The notes: generated by a model from the letters alone, not told the origin. A stretch of DNA of 32,274 nt from Alphaproteobacteria bacterium (GCA_015062335.1 SUUU01000010.1:1-32274), one strand, 5' to 3'. Shown: positions 8,173 through 16,719, counted from the stretch's first letter. Translations and numbers: made by a program.

Positions 8173-9098
8173 TGCCTATAACCTTCCATATCATTCCTAC
8201 AAACAACGATTAACACTTGATCTCTTTTTATTATATTTTCAGACGAAATTTCACCAAACTTATTAGCATTGATGACTTCAAAAAAACGAAATCCTTGTAA
8301 AGATAAGCTGTTCAATTCTTTTAAAATATCAGCACTGTCAGATTTTTTGATTTCAATATTAATAAGTATTTTTATATTCGGAGAACGCTCCAGTAGGCTT
8401 CTCGCACCTTCAAGAATACGGAACTCAAATCCAGGAACATCTATCAACAACAGAGAAACATTACTTTCAGCTAATTCTTTATCTAATGTTGAACTATTGA
8501 CTATAATGCTTTTGACTGTACCATAAGTTCCATCAGAATTTTGATAAGAACTCAGAATATCATCTATAGCGTAGGTTTTATTTTGATCAGATACTGCCTT
8601 GTTAATTACCGTAACAGTATTTTCAAGATCATTAATGATCACATTTTTTCGAAGAAAGTTAAAAACCTTAGGATTTGCTTCTAATGCATAATACGCACCA
8701 TTATTTTTTAAATAACTGCCTATGCAGACCGCGTTGTATCCAAAATGCGAGCCTATTTCTACAACTGTATCATGTTTTCGGCAAAGGTAATTTGCGGTTT
8801 GAGAAAATAAAGACTTCAAGCTACCTGTGAATCTTAATTGATCACCGACAAAAGGGTCATCCTTTTTTACTATAAAAGGGTATGATTCCATTATTGATGT
8901 AACAACAAACCCATTATCCAAAGAAACTTCTCCTCGTATTTTAGGAATAATTTGCATAAAGAATTTTGTTTTTTCCATTGCAATCACAAACAAAAACAGC
9001 AAACTTGCACATAAGACGCTCAAATATATAGGTTTGTTTCTATACAATCCAACGATAGGGCTTTCTGATTTGTTATGCCGTAAAACTTCATTACTCAC
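8169..9098 (-). CDS. Membrane-anchored FkbM-family SAM-dependent methyltransferase
   Basis: The likely start is a GTG at 9098 with a strong GGAGGGA five to six bases upstream; an ATG at 9119 in the same frame lacks a well-placed ribosome-binding site. The product is about 309 aa. A transmembrane segment (IYLSVLCASLLFLFVIA) near residues 25-45 anchors it. The catalytic domain shows the SAM-binding motif I VVEIGSHFGYNAVCIGSYL, an acidic YALEANP that follows it, NAVINKAVSD-like strands (VTVINKAVSD), and the FkbM closing motif LLLIDVPGFEFRILEGA. Family members O-methylate sugars or small molecules; the substrate here is unknown. Its stop overlaps the start of the 685-aa exported repeat protein (ATGA-type), so the two are probably translated together. 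Confidence 0.8.
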   Translation of the reverse strand: MSNEVLRHNKSESPIVGLYRNKPIYLSVLCASLLFLFVIAMEKTKFFMQIIPKIRGEVSLDNGFVVTSIMESYPFIVKKDDPFVGDQLRFTGSLKSLFSQTANYLCRKHDTVVEIGSHFGYNAVCIGSYLKNNGAYYALEANPKVFNFLRKNVIINDLENTVTVINKAVSDQNKTYAIDDILSSYQNSDGTYGTVKSIIVNSSTLDKELAESNVSLLLIDVPGFEFRILEGARSLLERSPNIKILINIEIKKSDSADILKELNSLSLQGFRFFEVINANKFGEISSENIIKRDQVLIVVCRNDMEGYRQ

Positions 9099-9230
9099 GA
9101 GTCCCTCCGTATATCTCATCTTTCATTAAATACCAAAAGTTTTAATTAAATGTAAAAATAATTCGACAACGACTCCAAAATCATAATATCTTGGATGTTT
9201 TCTAACCGTTTAATTAGGCCCAAACACGAA

Positions 9231-9255
9231 AGCAGTTTCAGAATCTGAAACTGCT
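9231..9255 (-). terminator. Probable terminator hairpin after clpP
   Basis: AGCAGTTTCAGA and TCTGAAACTGCT flank a single central base, giving an 11- to 12-bp stem 46 bases beyond the clpP stop. On the minus strand the stem is followed by TTTCGTGTTT, a broken T-tract, so termination is likely but not textbook. Confidence 0.55.
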
Positions 9256-9300
9256 CTCATTTAATATTAATTATCAAAATATCTAAAGAATGATTCAAAA

Positions 9301-9912
9301 TTACTTCACATCAGATCTCTTTGCAATGATTTCATCAATTAACCCGAATTCTTTCGCTTCCTCTGGAGACATAAAGTTATCTCTCTCCATTGCTTTCTCG
9401 ATTTCATGCAACGAGCGCCCAGTATGATGAACATACATATTGTTTAAACGCTTACGCAAAGCGAGAATTTCTCGAGCATGAATTTCAATATCCGTTGCCT
9501 GACCTCTACAACCTCCAGACGGTTGATGAATCATCACCCTTGAATTTGGTAAAGAAAATCTTTTTCCCTTGGCTCCGGCAGTTAGCAATAGCGATCCCAT
9601 AGAAGCCGCCTGCCCCATGCAAAGAGTAGTAATCTCGGGAGTAATATATTGCATCGTGTCATATATAGACAGTCCGGAAGTGACCACACCTCCGGGAGAA
9701 TTAATGTAGAAGAAAATGTCCTTAGTCGGATCCTCTGACTCTAAAAATAGGAGCTGCGCACAGATTAAACTCGCGGAAACATCATTTACCTCGCCTGTTA
9801 AAAAAATTATACGCTCTTTCAACAAACGAGAAAAAATATCATACGACCTTTCTCCTCTACTCGTCTGCTCCACAACCATCGGAACTAATTCATCCACAAT
9901 ATTTCCCAACAT
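9301..9912 (-). CDS. clpP: ATP-dependent Clp protease proteolytic subunit ClpP
   Basis: The product is 203 aa, normal for ClpP. The catalytic triad is visible: Ser104 in GQAASMGS, His129 in [10 protein letters not shown] and Asp178 in MERDNFMS. The oligomer-forming strand [14 protein letters not shown] and the closing [11 protein letters not shown] are present. It forms the tetradecameric cytoplasmic peptidase chamber that degrades proteins unfolded by ClpX or ClpA. The ATG follows AGAGGGA. It sits 21 bases downstream of tig on the same strand, the common tig-clpP order. The usual next gene, clpX, is absent here: a hairpin and an unrelated methyltransferase gene follow. Confidence 0.97.
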   Translation of the reverse strand: MLGNIVDELVPMVVEQTSRGERSYDIFSRLLKERIIFLTGEVNDVSASLICAQLLFLESEDPTKDIFFYINSPGGVVTSGLSIYDTMQYITPEITTLCMGQAASMGSLLLTAGAKGKRFSLPNSRVMIHQPSGGCRGQATDIEIHAREILALRKRLNNMYVHHTGRSLHEIEKAMERDNFMSPEEAKEFGLIDEIIAKRSDVK

Positions 9913-9933
9913 TTCATGTCCCTCTAATAGTTA

Positions 9934-11358
9934 CTAATCTTCCGTTTTCTTTTTCCTGGTCACCTTTTTTGGCTTCTCAGCTTTCGCGGTGTCCTTGTCT
10001 TCGGAATTTTTAGCAACCTTTTTCTTTTCACCCGATTTGTCGTCTTTAAAAAAATCAAATGGTTCCTCATCTATTGCAATTAATTCTTCAGACGTGCATT
10101 TCTTCTCTTTCATATCCATCTTGGATAACAATAAGTTCACGACCTTGGTCTCCAAAATAGGCCCTACAACAGTATTCATCGCCTCTGGACGATTATAAGC
10201 GCTGTAAATTTCCTTTTCTCTACCAGGATACATTGCTACGACATTTTTAATAGCTTGGGCAATTTCCTTTTGAGTAACAGAAACCTTTTCTGTCTTCGCT
10301 ATAGCGGCAACAATAAATCCCAAACGCACCCTTTTCTCAGCTATCGATAAGCACTCTGCGGCAATTTCCGGCGTAAACTCCTTATTGTATTTAGGAGCCT
10401 CACTTTTAATCTGACGCTCAACTTCAGATTTCTCAATAGCTACCATGTTAGAAGGAACTTGGAAATCGTACATTTGAGACATTTGCTCCAACAATTCTCT
10501 TTTAGCAATTTCTTGTGACATATATTCATATCGAGAGGTTAATGAAGATTTTGCCCAGACTTTAAGCTTATCAAAATCTTCATAGCCCAAAGCTTTTGCA
10601 AACTCGTCATCCAAGCTATATTCCTCTCCTTTTAAAATTTTCTTAATACTGGCAGAATAACGCAATTTCTTTCCTGAAAAATTCTTGTCAGAAAAATCTT
10701 TTGGATACTGAATATCGAATTCTCTCGCCTCCCCAACCTTCATTCCGATTAAATGCTTCCAAAAGTCATCCACCAGAGACTTATCACCTATGGTTATCTC
10801 AAGTTCTTCAATATTTTCCGAAACTTTCTTGTTCAATTGACTTAAAAGACGCATATCAATAGCTATACGTTGCCCTTCATTCACTTCTTTAGATTTTTTA
10901 TCTTCAATCCAGCGCTTTTTATACCGACGAATATCATCTAACAATTTATTGATATCATCTTCTGTTATATCAACTACATACTTAAATAATTTTATGCTTG
11001 AATGATCTTTCAACTCAAAATCAGGAATTAATTCGAACTTTAACGTAAACTCAAGCCCATTCTCATCCTCTTTAACTATATCGTTGGCAAAATGAAACGA
11101 TATACTCAAGTTTTCTTCCTTAAAGATTTGACGTGAAGCGGACTCCATCGCTGCTTTTTTGGCTTCATCAATAAGGCTATCACCATACAGTCGCTTTACA
11201 ACATCCAATGGAACCTTTCCAGGCCTAAATCCATCTAATTTCACCTTGCCGGCAACATCTTTAAGCTTCGTAAGATTCGCTTGCTCTATCTCACTCGGTG
11301 CCAGCAAGATACTATAACATCTCTTAAGCCCATCACTTGTTCTGTCTAAAACTTTCAT
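9934..11358 (-). CDS. tig: Trigger factor (ribosome-associated chaperone/PPIase)
   Basis: The product is 474 aa. The N-terminal ribosome-binding signature GFRPGK is at residues 43-48, the position known from E. coli trigger factor. The central FKBP-type peptidyl-prolyl isomerase region (about 150-240) carries GQRIAIDMRL and GMKVGEAREFDIQYP, followed by the helical substrate-cradle region. The last ~45 residues are an unusually lysine/aspartate-rich tail (GEKKKVAKNSEDKD, KKVTRKKKTED) beyond the conserved core. It binds nascent chains at the ribosome exit. AGGAG precedes the ATG. tRNA-Leu ends 19 bases upstream on the same strand and no separate promoter is obvious between them, so co-transcription with the tRNA is possible. 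Confidence 0.97.
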   Translation of the reverse strand: MKVLDRTSDGLKRCYSILLAPSEIEQANLTKLKDVAGKVKLDGFRPGKVPLDVVKRLYGDSLIDEAKKAAMESASRQIFKEENLSISFHFANDIVKEDENGLEFTLKFELIPDFELKDHSSIKLFKYVVDITEDDINKLLDDIRRYKKRWIEDKKSKEVNEGQRIAIDMRLLSQLNKKVSENIEELEITIGDKSLVDDFWKHLIGMKVGEAREFDIQYPKDFSDKNFSGKKLRYSASIKKILKGEEYSLDDEFAKALGYEDFDKLKVWAKSSLTSRYEYMSQEIAKRELLEQMSQMYDFQVPSNMVAIEKSEVERQIKSEAPKYNKEFTPEIAAECLSIAEKRVRLGFIVAAIAKTEKVSVTQKEIAQAIKNVVAMYPGREKEIYSAYNRPEAMNTVVGPILETKVVNLLLSKMDMKEKKCTSEELIAIDEEPFDFFKDDKSGEKKKVAKNSEDKDTAKAEKPKKVTRKKKTED

Positions 11359-11377
11359 AAAGAACTCCTATAAAATT

Positions 11378-11462
11378 TGGTGCGAGCGAGAGGACTTGAA
11401 CCCCCACGGCGCTAACCACCAGAACCTAAATCTGGCGTGTCTACCAGTTCCACCACGCTCGC
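11378..11462 (-). tRNA. tRNA-Leu (anticodon UAG)
   Basis: This 85-base gene has a seven-base-pair acceptor stem (GCGAGCG with CGCTCGC), a D arm (TGGTAGACACGCC), an anticodon loop TTTAGGT giving UAG, a long variable arm typical of class II tRNA-Leu, a TTCAAGT T-loop and an encoded CCA end. It decodes CUA and probably other CUN codons. Confidence 0.97.
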
Positions 11463-11470
11463 AAAAAGCC

Positions 11471-11498
11471 ATCCGTGATGTCTATATATATCACGGAT
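11471..11498 (-). terminator. Intrinsic terminator of the arn-type operon
   Basis: ATCCGTGAT and ATCACGGAT form a 9-bp stem around a 10-base loop. On the minus strand it is followed by GGCTTTTTGC, a T5 tract that ends just before the tRNA-Leu 5' end. It starts 19 bases after the arnA-like stop. On the plus strand the hairpin is followed by TTTTGTT. Confidence 0.7.
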
Positions 11499-11509
11499 TT
11501 TGTTAACAA
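11481..11509 (-). promoter_or_regulatory. Probable promoter of tRNA-Leu (and tig-clpP)
   Basis: On the minus strand TTGTTA (11509-11504), a 17-base spacer and TATAGA (11486-11481) form a sigma70-type promoter. Transcription would begin about 10-15 bases before the tRNA-Leu 5' end. The -10 box lies in the loop of the upstream operon's terminator hairpin, so the two elements share DNA. Confidence 0.45.
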
Positions 11510-11516
11510 AAAACTA

Positions 11517-12530
11517 TTATTTAAAATAAAAGCTCATCGTATTGGCCAGTAATTCATCCATGTTAACGGAAGGAGTCCAACCGAGCAAAGACTCTGCTTT
11601 TGCGACTGATGGAACTCTCTTATTAACATCTTGATAAGCATCCCCATAATAATTGCCCGAACTGACATCAACAATCTTAACATTCATCGCATTCTCTTTG
11701 ACTTTATCATAATTCAATGCAAGATCCTTGATTTTATGAGCCAAATCTCGAATGCTCATTTCATTTTTCGGATTGCCAATGTTGAAAATTTGTCTAAACG
11801 CACTGTTTTTATTGTTTTCGATAATTTTAATCAAAGCATCAACGCCATCTGAAATATAAGTAAAACAACGCACTTGATTTCCACCGTCGACAAGATTTAA
11901 ATCCCTTCCATGTAAGATATTGCTCAAAAATTGAGTCACTACGCGAGAACTACCATATTGAGGATTAGTGATATCATCTAACTTTGGACCAATCCAATTA
12001 AACGGACGGAACAGAGTATAATCGAGCCCATCTCTAATTCCCAGAGCATAAATTACACGATCCATCATTTGCTTTGAACAAGAATAAATCCACCTTTGTT
12101 TGCATATCGGTCCCGTCACGCAACATGAATTTTCTTCATCGAATGCTTCATCTGCGCACATTCCATACACTTCTGAAGTTGATGGGAAAATTACTCTTTT
12201 CTTGTATTGCGCTGCACTTTTGACAATACGAAGGTTTGCCTCAAAATCCAATTCAAATACCTTCATTGGATCTTGCACATACATCAACGGGCTTGCAATA
12301 GCAGCCAGAGGCAACACAACATTACAATTACGTACGGCATTTTCAACAACATCAAAATCCGTCAAAATATCAGATTGAATAAAATTAAAATTAGGCCTTC
12401 CCAATAAACTTTGAATTTTTGCTGAAGAAATATCTATTGCTGTAATATTCCAGTCTTTCCTTTGATTTAAAATGGCTTCAGATAAATTGCTCCCAATAAA
12501 TCCACCTGCTCCAATAATTAATATATTCAT
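11517..12530 (-). CDS. arnA: UDP-glucuronic acid oxidative decarboxylase (ArnA C-terminal-domain type)
   Basis: This is a 337-aa short-chain dehydrogenase/epimerase. The NAD-binding GAGGFIG is at residues 7-13, with PSTSEVYGMC at 116-125 and the Tyr149-x-x-x-Lys153 pair in RWIYSCSK. Glu120 and Arg305 (YQDVNKR) match the spacing of the ArnA decarboxylase residues Glu434 and Arg619, and the neighbouring blocks LFRPFNWIGP and NIGNPKNE are also ArnA-like. It should convert UDP-glucuronate to the UDP-4-ketopentose feeding ArnB. The N-terminal formyltransferase half of classical ArnA is missing, so this is a stand-alone decarboxylase. Its start overlaps the arnC stop by four bases, and a hairpin terminator follows. 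It is the last gene of the arn-type operon. Confidence 0.9.
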   Translation of the reverse strand: MNILIIGAGGFIGSNLSEAILNQRKDWNITAIDISSAKIQSLLGRPNFNFIQSDILTDFDVVENAVRNCNVVLPLAAIASPLMYVQDPMKVFELDFEANLRIVKSAAQYKKRVIFPSTSEVYGMCADEAFDEENSCCVTGPICKQRWIYSCSKQMMDRVIYALGIRDGLDYTLFRPFNWIGPKLDDITNPQYGSSRVVTQFLSNILHGRDLNLVDGGNQVRCFTYISDGVDALIKIIENNKNSAFRQIFNIGNPKNEMSIRDLAHKIKDLALNYDKVKENAMNVKIVDVSSGNYYGDAYQDVNKRVPSVAKAESLLGWTPSVNMDELLANTMSFYFK

Positions 12531-13558
12531 GACAGTTCTTTATCCTCTTTTTCTAATATTTCTTTAATAACAAATTTTGGATGATCGCATACTGCAAAAT
12601 ATGTACGCCCTAAATATTCCCCCAATAATCCGATTCCAAGAATAATCACGCTCAAAAGCAAAAATACGAACGCAAAATGCAATCCGAATCCATGATGATG
12701 CCCAATAACTTTCTTGAAAACTTCAACAAAAAAGTAAATCAGACTGGCTGCAGAAATAGTCATTCCAACCATTGTGAAAGCCTGCAATGGAGCCAACGAA
12801 AACCCTGTCATTAAATCAAAGGTAATGCGCATTAGTTTGTATAAATTGTACTTAGAATCCCCTGCCCTTCTTTCTTCATGAGTAACCGGAAAATCCAAAG
12901 ACTTTCCCGCAAATTTTTGAGCTAATGCAGTAATAAAAGTAGATGTCTCTCGCGTTTTCACAACCTGATCTATTATATACCTTTTATACGCCCGCAACAT
13001 ACAACCATGATCCCTCATTTGAATACCTGTCGTCTTTGCTCTAATACTATTTACGACTCTCGATGCATAAGTTCGAAACCAATTGTCATGGCGCTTTTTT
13101 CTATAACCACCGACAAGATCGTATCCTTCATCTATTTTATCTAACAATAAAGGAATCTCCTCCGGAAGATTTTGCAAATCAGCATCTAATGTTACGATAA
13201 CGTCTCCTCGAACATGTTCAAACCCTGCAAGAATAGCGACGTACTGTCCATAATTACCATTAAACGAGATTACTCGTATCACATCAGATCTTTTTTTAAA
13301 CAAATCTCTTAGCATTTGAGGAGTTTTATCAGAACTACCATCATCAACAAACACAACTTCATAACTGCGCTTATCCGCATCCATTGTATTTAACAATCTG
13401 GATGACAACGTTTTTATATTCTCTTCCTCATTAAACACAGGAATTACTATCGATATTTGTGGATTACTTGCCGAATCATTTTTTAGCCTCGACGAAGCCC
13501 CCTTCGCAAGAGACTTTTTCTTCTTCTGCAAACTAACTGATACCTTTTCTTGCTTCAT
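12527..13558 (-). CDS. arnC: Undecaprenyl-phosphate aminoarabinose-type glycosyltransferase (ArnC-like)
   Basis: This 343-aa protein has a GT-A family 2 domain and two C-terminal membrane spans. After a basic, disordered ~35-residue N-terminal extension come SIVIPVFNEEEN, VVFVDDGSSDKT, FNGNYGQYVAILAGF, the DxD-bearing VTLDADLQNLPEE, MRDHGCMLRAY and the EERRAGDSKYN acceptor-site motif. Membrane helices lie near residues 255-280 and 290-315. Known ArnC transfers 4-deoxy-4-formamido-L-arabinose from UDP to undecaprenyl phosphate on the inner leaflet. Without a formyltransferase gene nearby, the true donor could be the unformylated sugar. It follows arnB by eight bases and overlaps arnA by four. 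GtrB-like transferases are related, but gene context favours ArnC. Confidence 0.88.
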   Translation of the reverse strand: MKQEKVSVSLQKKKKSLAKGASSRLKNDSASNPQISIVIPVFNEEENIKTLSSRLLNTMDADKRSYEVVFVDDGSSDKTPQMLRDLFKKRSDVIRVISFNGNYGQYVAILAGFEHVRGDVIVTLDADLQNLPEEIPLLLDKIDEGYDLVGGYRKKRHDNWFRTYASRVVNSIRAKTTGIQMRDHGCMLRAYKRYIIDQVVKTRETSTFITALAQKFAGKSLDFPVTHEERRAGDSKYNLYKLMRITFDLMTGFSLAPLQAFTMVGMTISAASLIYFFVEVFKKVIGHHHGFGLHFAFVFLLLSVIILGIGLLGEYLGRTYFAVCDHPKFVIKEILEKEDKELS

Positions 13559-13566
13559 GACTTTCT

Positions 13567-14718
13567 CTATTTAAAAAAATTACGAATAACTTCGATGATA
13601 TAATCTTGCTCACTTTCTTGCAAAGCCGTATACAACGGAAGGCTAACTATTCTTTCTCCGATATATTCCGCTTCAGGATAGTCTCCCTTTTTATATCCGA
13701 ATTCCTGTTGATAATAAGTGAACAGATGTAACGGAGTGTAATAAGGAGTTGTTCCAATGGAGTTTTCTTTCAAAAAACTCATAAAATTGTCCCTCAGCGA
13801 TGCATCTCTTAAACAAACTGGAAACAAATGTCCCGAATGGACAAAATCGTAACTAGGAATTCCTTGCATCCAGAATTTGTCGTCCATATCAGAAAAAGCT
13901 GCACGATACCTATCTGACAAATATCTCCTACGCTCATTCATTTCATCAACTTCTTGCAGCTGATGCAAACCAATTGCCGCTTGAATATCTGACATATTGC
14001 TTTTGAAACCCGGCATTACGACATCATAATAACAACTGCCATTTTTAGAAAATCTATCCCAAATTGAACGATCAATCCCGTGAAATCTTTGCAATCCGAG
14101 AAATTTTAACTCTTCTTCTGAATTCAATGTAACACATCCACCTTCGCCTGATGTCATATTTTTAATCGGATGAAAACTGAAAACCTGAATATCCCCAAAT
14201 GTTCCGATTTTCCGGCCTTTATACTCAGAGCCAACCGCGTGAGCGGCATCTTCAATAACTCTAAGATTCTTTTCTTGAGCGATCGCGTAAACCTCATCCA
14301 AATCAACAGATAGTCCAGCATAATGCACAGGAACTATCGCCTTCGTTTTAGATGTGCATCGTTCTGCAATTTTTCTTACATCGATATTAAAAGTATTCCT
14401 ATCAATATCGACTAAAACCGGCTTCGCACCAAGCATAGCGATCACGTTTGCAGTACAAACAAAAGTCAATGGAGTGGTGATAACTTCATCTCCCGGTTTT
14501 ACTCCAATCGCCATTAAAGACGCTTGTAGCCCCGCAGTCGCAGATGTAAAACACGCAGTTTTCCTGCCTTCGAAATACTCACTCAATTTCTGCTCAAACT
14601 TTTGTGTAAACGGCCCCGTAGCCAACCACCCAGATTCCAATACTTTTACGACATCATCTATGGTCTCTTTACTAATTTCAGGTCTAGAAAGAGGAAGAAA
14701 CTTATTAGCTTTTTGCAA
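13567..14718 (-). CDS. arnB: UDP-4-amino-4-deoxy-L-arabinose aminotransferase (ArnB-like)
   Basis: This is a 383-aa PLP-dependent DegT/DnrJ/EryC1/StrS aminotransferase. Seen in order: FLPLSRPEI, SGWLATGP, TSATAGLQASLMA, DEVITTPLTFVCTANVI, IVPVHYAGL, VIEDAAHAVGSEYKGRKIG and FSFHPIKN, with Lys186 as the expected PLP-binding lysine. It should aminate the UDP-4-ketopentose made by the ArnA-like enzyme, with glutamate as donor. The start is a TTG inside the end of arnE, with GGGAG nine bases upstream and a 14-base overlap, suggesting translational coupling. Homologues in other nucleotide-sugar pathways exist, but the flanking genes specify aminoarabinose. Confidence 0.9.
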   Translation of the reverse strand: MQKANKFLPLSRPEISKETIDDVVKVLESGWLATGPFTQKFEQKLSEYFEGRKTACFTSATAGLQASLMAIGVKPGDEVITTPLTFVCTANVIAMLGAKPVLVDIDRNTFNIDVRKIAERCTSKTKAIVPVHYAGLSVDLDEVYAIAQEKNLRVIEDAAHAVGSEYKGRKIGTFGDIQVFSFHPIKNMTSGEGGCVTLNSEEELKFLGLQRFHGIDRSIWDRFSKNGSCYYDVVMPGFKSNMSDIQAAIGLHQLQEVDEMNERRRYLSDRYRAAFSDMDDKFWMQGIPSYDFVHSGHLFPVCLRDASLRDNFMSFLKENSIGTTPYYTPLHLFTYYQQEFGYKKGDYPEAEYIGERIVSLPLYTALQESEQDYIIEVIRNFFK

Positions 14719-15058
14719 TGAAAATCACTCCCATAAATACTAAAAAAATCCCGCACGCTCTGTAAATATTCATGCACTCTCCAAAAATAAGCCACCCGCC
14801 AATCGCGGCCAACACAAATGAAAGACTTCCAAATGGATACAAAAAACTTAAATCGAATTGATTTAGCAGGTACAGCCATAATAAAAATGAAACTATAAAA
14901 ATAGCTCCACCAATCCAAACATTGACATTACAAAGCATGGACCAAAATATATTTGTCACTGATTGAGAAAAGTCCAACGCTTTCGCACCGCTCTTAAGAA
15001 AAAGCTGCGCCGCTGTATTAATACAAATCTGAAACAATATTAAAAAATAGTTCATCAT
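14705..15058 (-). CDS. arnE: Small four-helix membrane protein, ArnE/EmrE-like flippase subunit
   Basis: The product is 117 aa with four hydrophobic helices in the EamA/small-multidrug-resistance pattern: FLILFQICINTAAQLFLKSG opens the first, and LSFLYPFGSLSFVLAAIGGW and FGECMNIYRACGIFLVFMGV carry the last two. In enterobacteria ArnE and ArnF together flip undecaprenyl-phosphate-aminoarabinose to the periplasmic face. Here there is only one such gene, so it may act as a homodimer or have a partner elsewhere. It overlaps arnT by four bases (ATGA type) and arnB by 14. The family is clear; the substrate is inferred from the operon. Confidence 0.8.
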   Translation of the reverse strand: MMNYFLILFQICINTAAQLFLKSGAKALDFSQSVTNIFWSMLCNVNVWIGGAIFIVSFLLWLYLLNQFDLSFLYPFGSLSFVLAAIGGWLIFGECMNIYRACGIFLVFMGVIFIAKS

Positions 15059-16719
15059 CTGTTGGTGATTGCCACAAAATTTTTATCAAATTTCAATACA
15101 TGATGAATATTCGTTCTTTTCATGAATACTTCTCTATAACTACTTCTCGATAATAACAAAAAAATCCTTTTGTTTGTAGTGTTCCATAACTTCCAAAAAT
15201 CATCTTCATTTATCAATTTACTGCGATTCGGTTCTGAATTAGCGCCAAATTCTAATTCCCCCACAAAATTTACGACACCAACAGTATCCTCCAAATATAC
15301 AGGAAAATCTTGATAATACTGATTATAGCAAAACACTAAATCATCTTTTGTCTTATTCATTTTAATAGCTTTTGCCAAATGACAAGTTGAGGGCTTTTTG
15401 GCATCCTGATAATACAGTGACAATTTATTGACTGTCCACAACATGTTGCCGGATAAAAAAATGCACAAAGCTACAGCAATTCCTCGTGATAAAAACTTTA
15501 AAGCAGATAAAACTTGCAGAATTGCAATACTAACAATGATTCCAAGTATTACATATACCAACAATTGCGCTTCTGAAGTTACAAGAATATCGCTAATTTG
15601 ATGTCTTGCAACATAGTAAGCACTTATTATCGCCGACAATATAAAGAAATTAATCCCTACGCCAATTTTAAAATCTCCAGCACTTTGATTGACGAACGAA
15701 AGTCCTGTTATTAATGCAAAAGGAGGAATTATCGGAAGGATATACGGAATTAGCTTCGAATTCGAAAATGAAAAAAACACAAAAATGCTAAGAATCCAAC
15801 ACAATAAAAAGATATCTTCTGATTTTTTTCTGATAAATAAATTTTTCAAAGAAACCAAAGCAAATCCTGTCCATGGAATCAATCCGGCAATAATGATCGG
15901 GAAAAAAAACCACATCGGTTGATATCTGTTGTGAATTTTTGTTGTATATCTTAAAAAATGCTCAACAATAAAATAAAAATGAAAAAAATCACCATTACGA
16001 TTCGCAACTAAAACATGCCACGGCAAAAAAATCGCAAGAAAAACCAAAATCCCCGGAATATACAAAACCTCTTTTAGTAATCGCCACCTTCCAGTGACAG
16101 CAACCCACAAACCTACGACCATTGCCGGCAAAATCGCCCCAATTAATCCTTTCGTCATGCAAGCGAGAGCGGAAAAAACGTACATTGATACTATAAGCTC
16201 TTTCTTATGCGTTACCTGCCAATCATTTTCTTTTACGAAAGCCATAAAAAATGACCACAAACATCCACACATAAGCACACTCATAACCAAATCAAGAATG
16301 ATCAAGTGACTATGAGCATAATATATTAAGCTGGTCGCTAAAATTCCCGCAGATAATATCCCGACATTCATCGAGTAACATTTTATCCCCACTAAAAACA
16401 ACATCAGGCAACCAATAATTGCGAAAAAAACAGGCCAAAACCTCATTGCATCTTCGGTAATACCTGCCACTTTAATCGCTCCAGCTTGTAACCAATAAAA
16501 TAATGGAGGCTTTTCGAAATACTTTAACCCATTGAGTCGAGGCGTCACATAATCCCCTGTAACTACCATTTCCCTTGGAATTTCTACATATCGCCCTTCG
16601 TCAGGAGAAACGAATTGTCGACTTCCCATTTCGTAAGAAAAAAACAGTCCAAGAATCATTACAAGGAAAAACCAGCCACGAAACCCACCTGGCCAAACAT
16701 TACTGCCCGTCACATTCAT
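15055..16719 (-). CDS. arnT: Lipid A aminoarabinosyl transferase (ArnT-like, GT83)
   Basis: The product is a 554-aa polytopic GT-C glycosyltransferase. After the first membrane helix, SPDEGRYVEIPREMV carries the acidic pair Asp40-Glu41 of the first periplasmic loop, followed by GLKYFEKPPLFYW, both characteristic of ArnT/PMT-type enzymes. About a dozen helices follow, with a soluble C-terminal domain (from about residue 440). It should move the sugar from undecaprenyl phosphate onto lipid A phosphate, lowering negative charge and giving resistance to cationic antimicrobial peptides. First gene of the five-gene operon. The ATG follows a GAGTGAG element and lies 17 bases after tRNA-Gly on the same strand. 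Confidence 0.88.
   Translation of the reverse strand: MNVTGSNVWPGGFRGWFFLVMILGLFFSYEMGSRQFVSPDEGRYVEIPREMVVTGDYVTPRLNGLKYFEKPPLFYWLQAGAIKVAGITEDAMRFWPVFFAIIGCLMLFLVGIKCYSMNVGILSAGILATSLIYYAHSHLIILDLVMSVLMCGCLWSFFMAFVKENDWQVTHKKELIVSMYVFSALACMTKGLIGAILPAMVVGLWVAVTGRWRLLKEVLYIPGILVFLAIFLPWHVLVANRNGDFFHFYFIVEHFLRYTTKIHNRYQPMWFFFPIIIAGLIPWTGFALVSLKNLFIRKKSEDIFLLCWILSIFVFFSFSNSKLIPYILPIIPPFALITGLSFVNQSAGDFKIGVGINFFILSAIISAYYVARHQISDILVTSEAQLLVYVILGIIVSIAILQVLSALKFLSRGIAVALCIFLSGNMLWTVNKLSLYYQDAKKPSTCHLAKAIKMNKTKDDLVFCYNQYYQDFPVYLEDTVGVVNFVGELEFGANSEPNRSKLINEDDFWKLWNTTNKRIFLLLSRSSYREVFMKRTNIHHVLKFDKNFVAITNR

Noticed and set aside
14658-14918. 86-codon minus-strand open frame overlapping arnE/arnB
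   Set aside because: It lies in a third frame of the arnE gene, and the arnE frame has clear membrane-family features.
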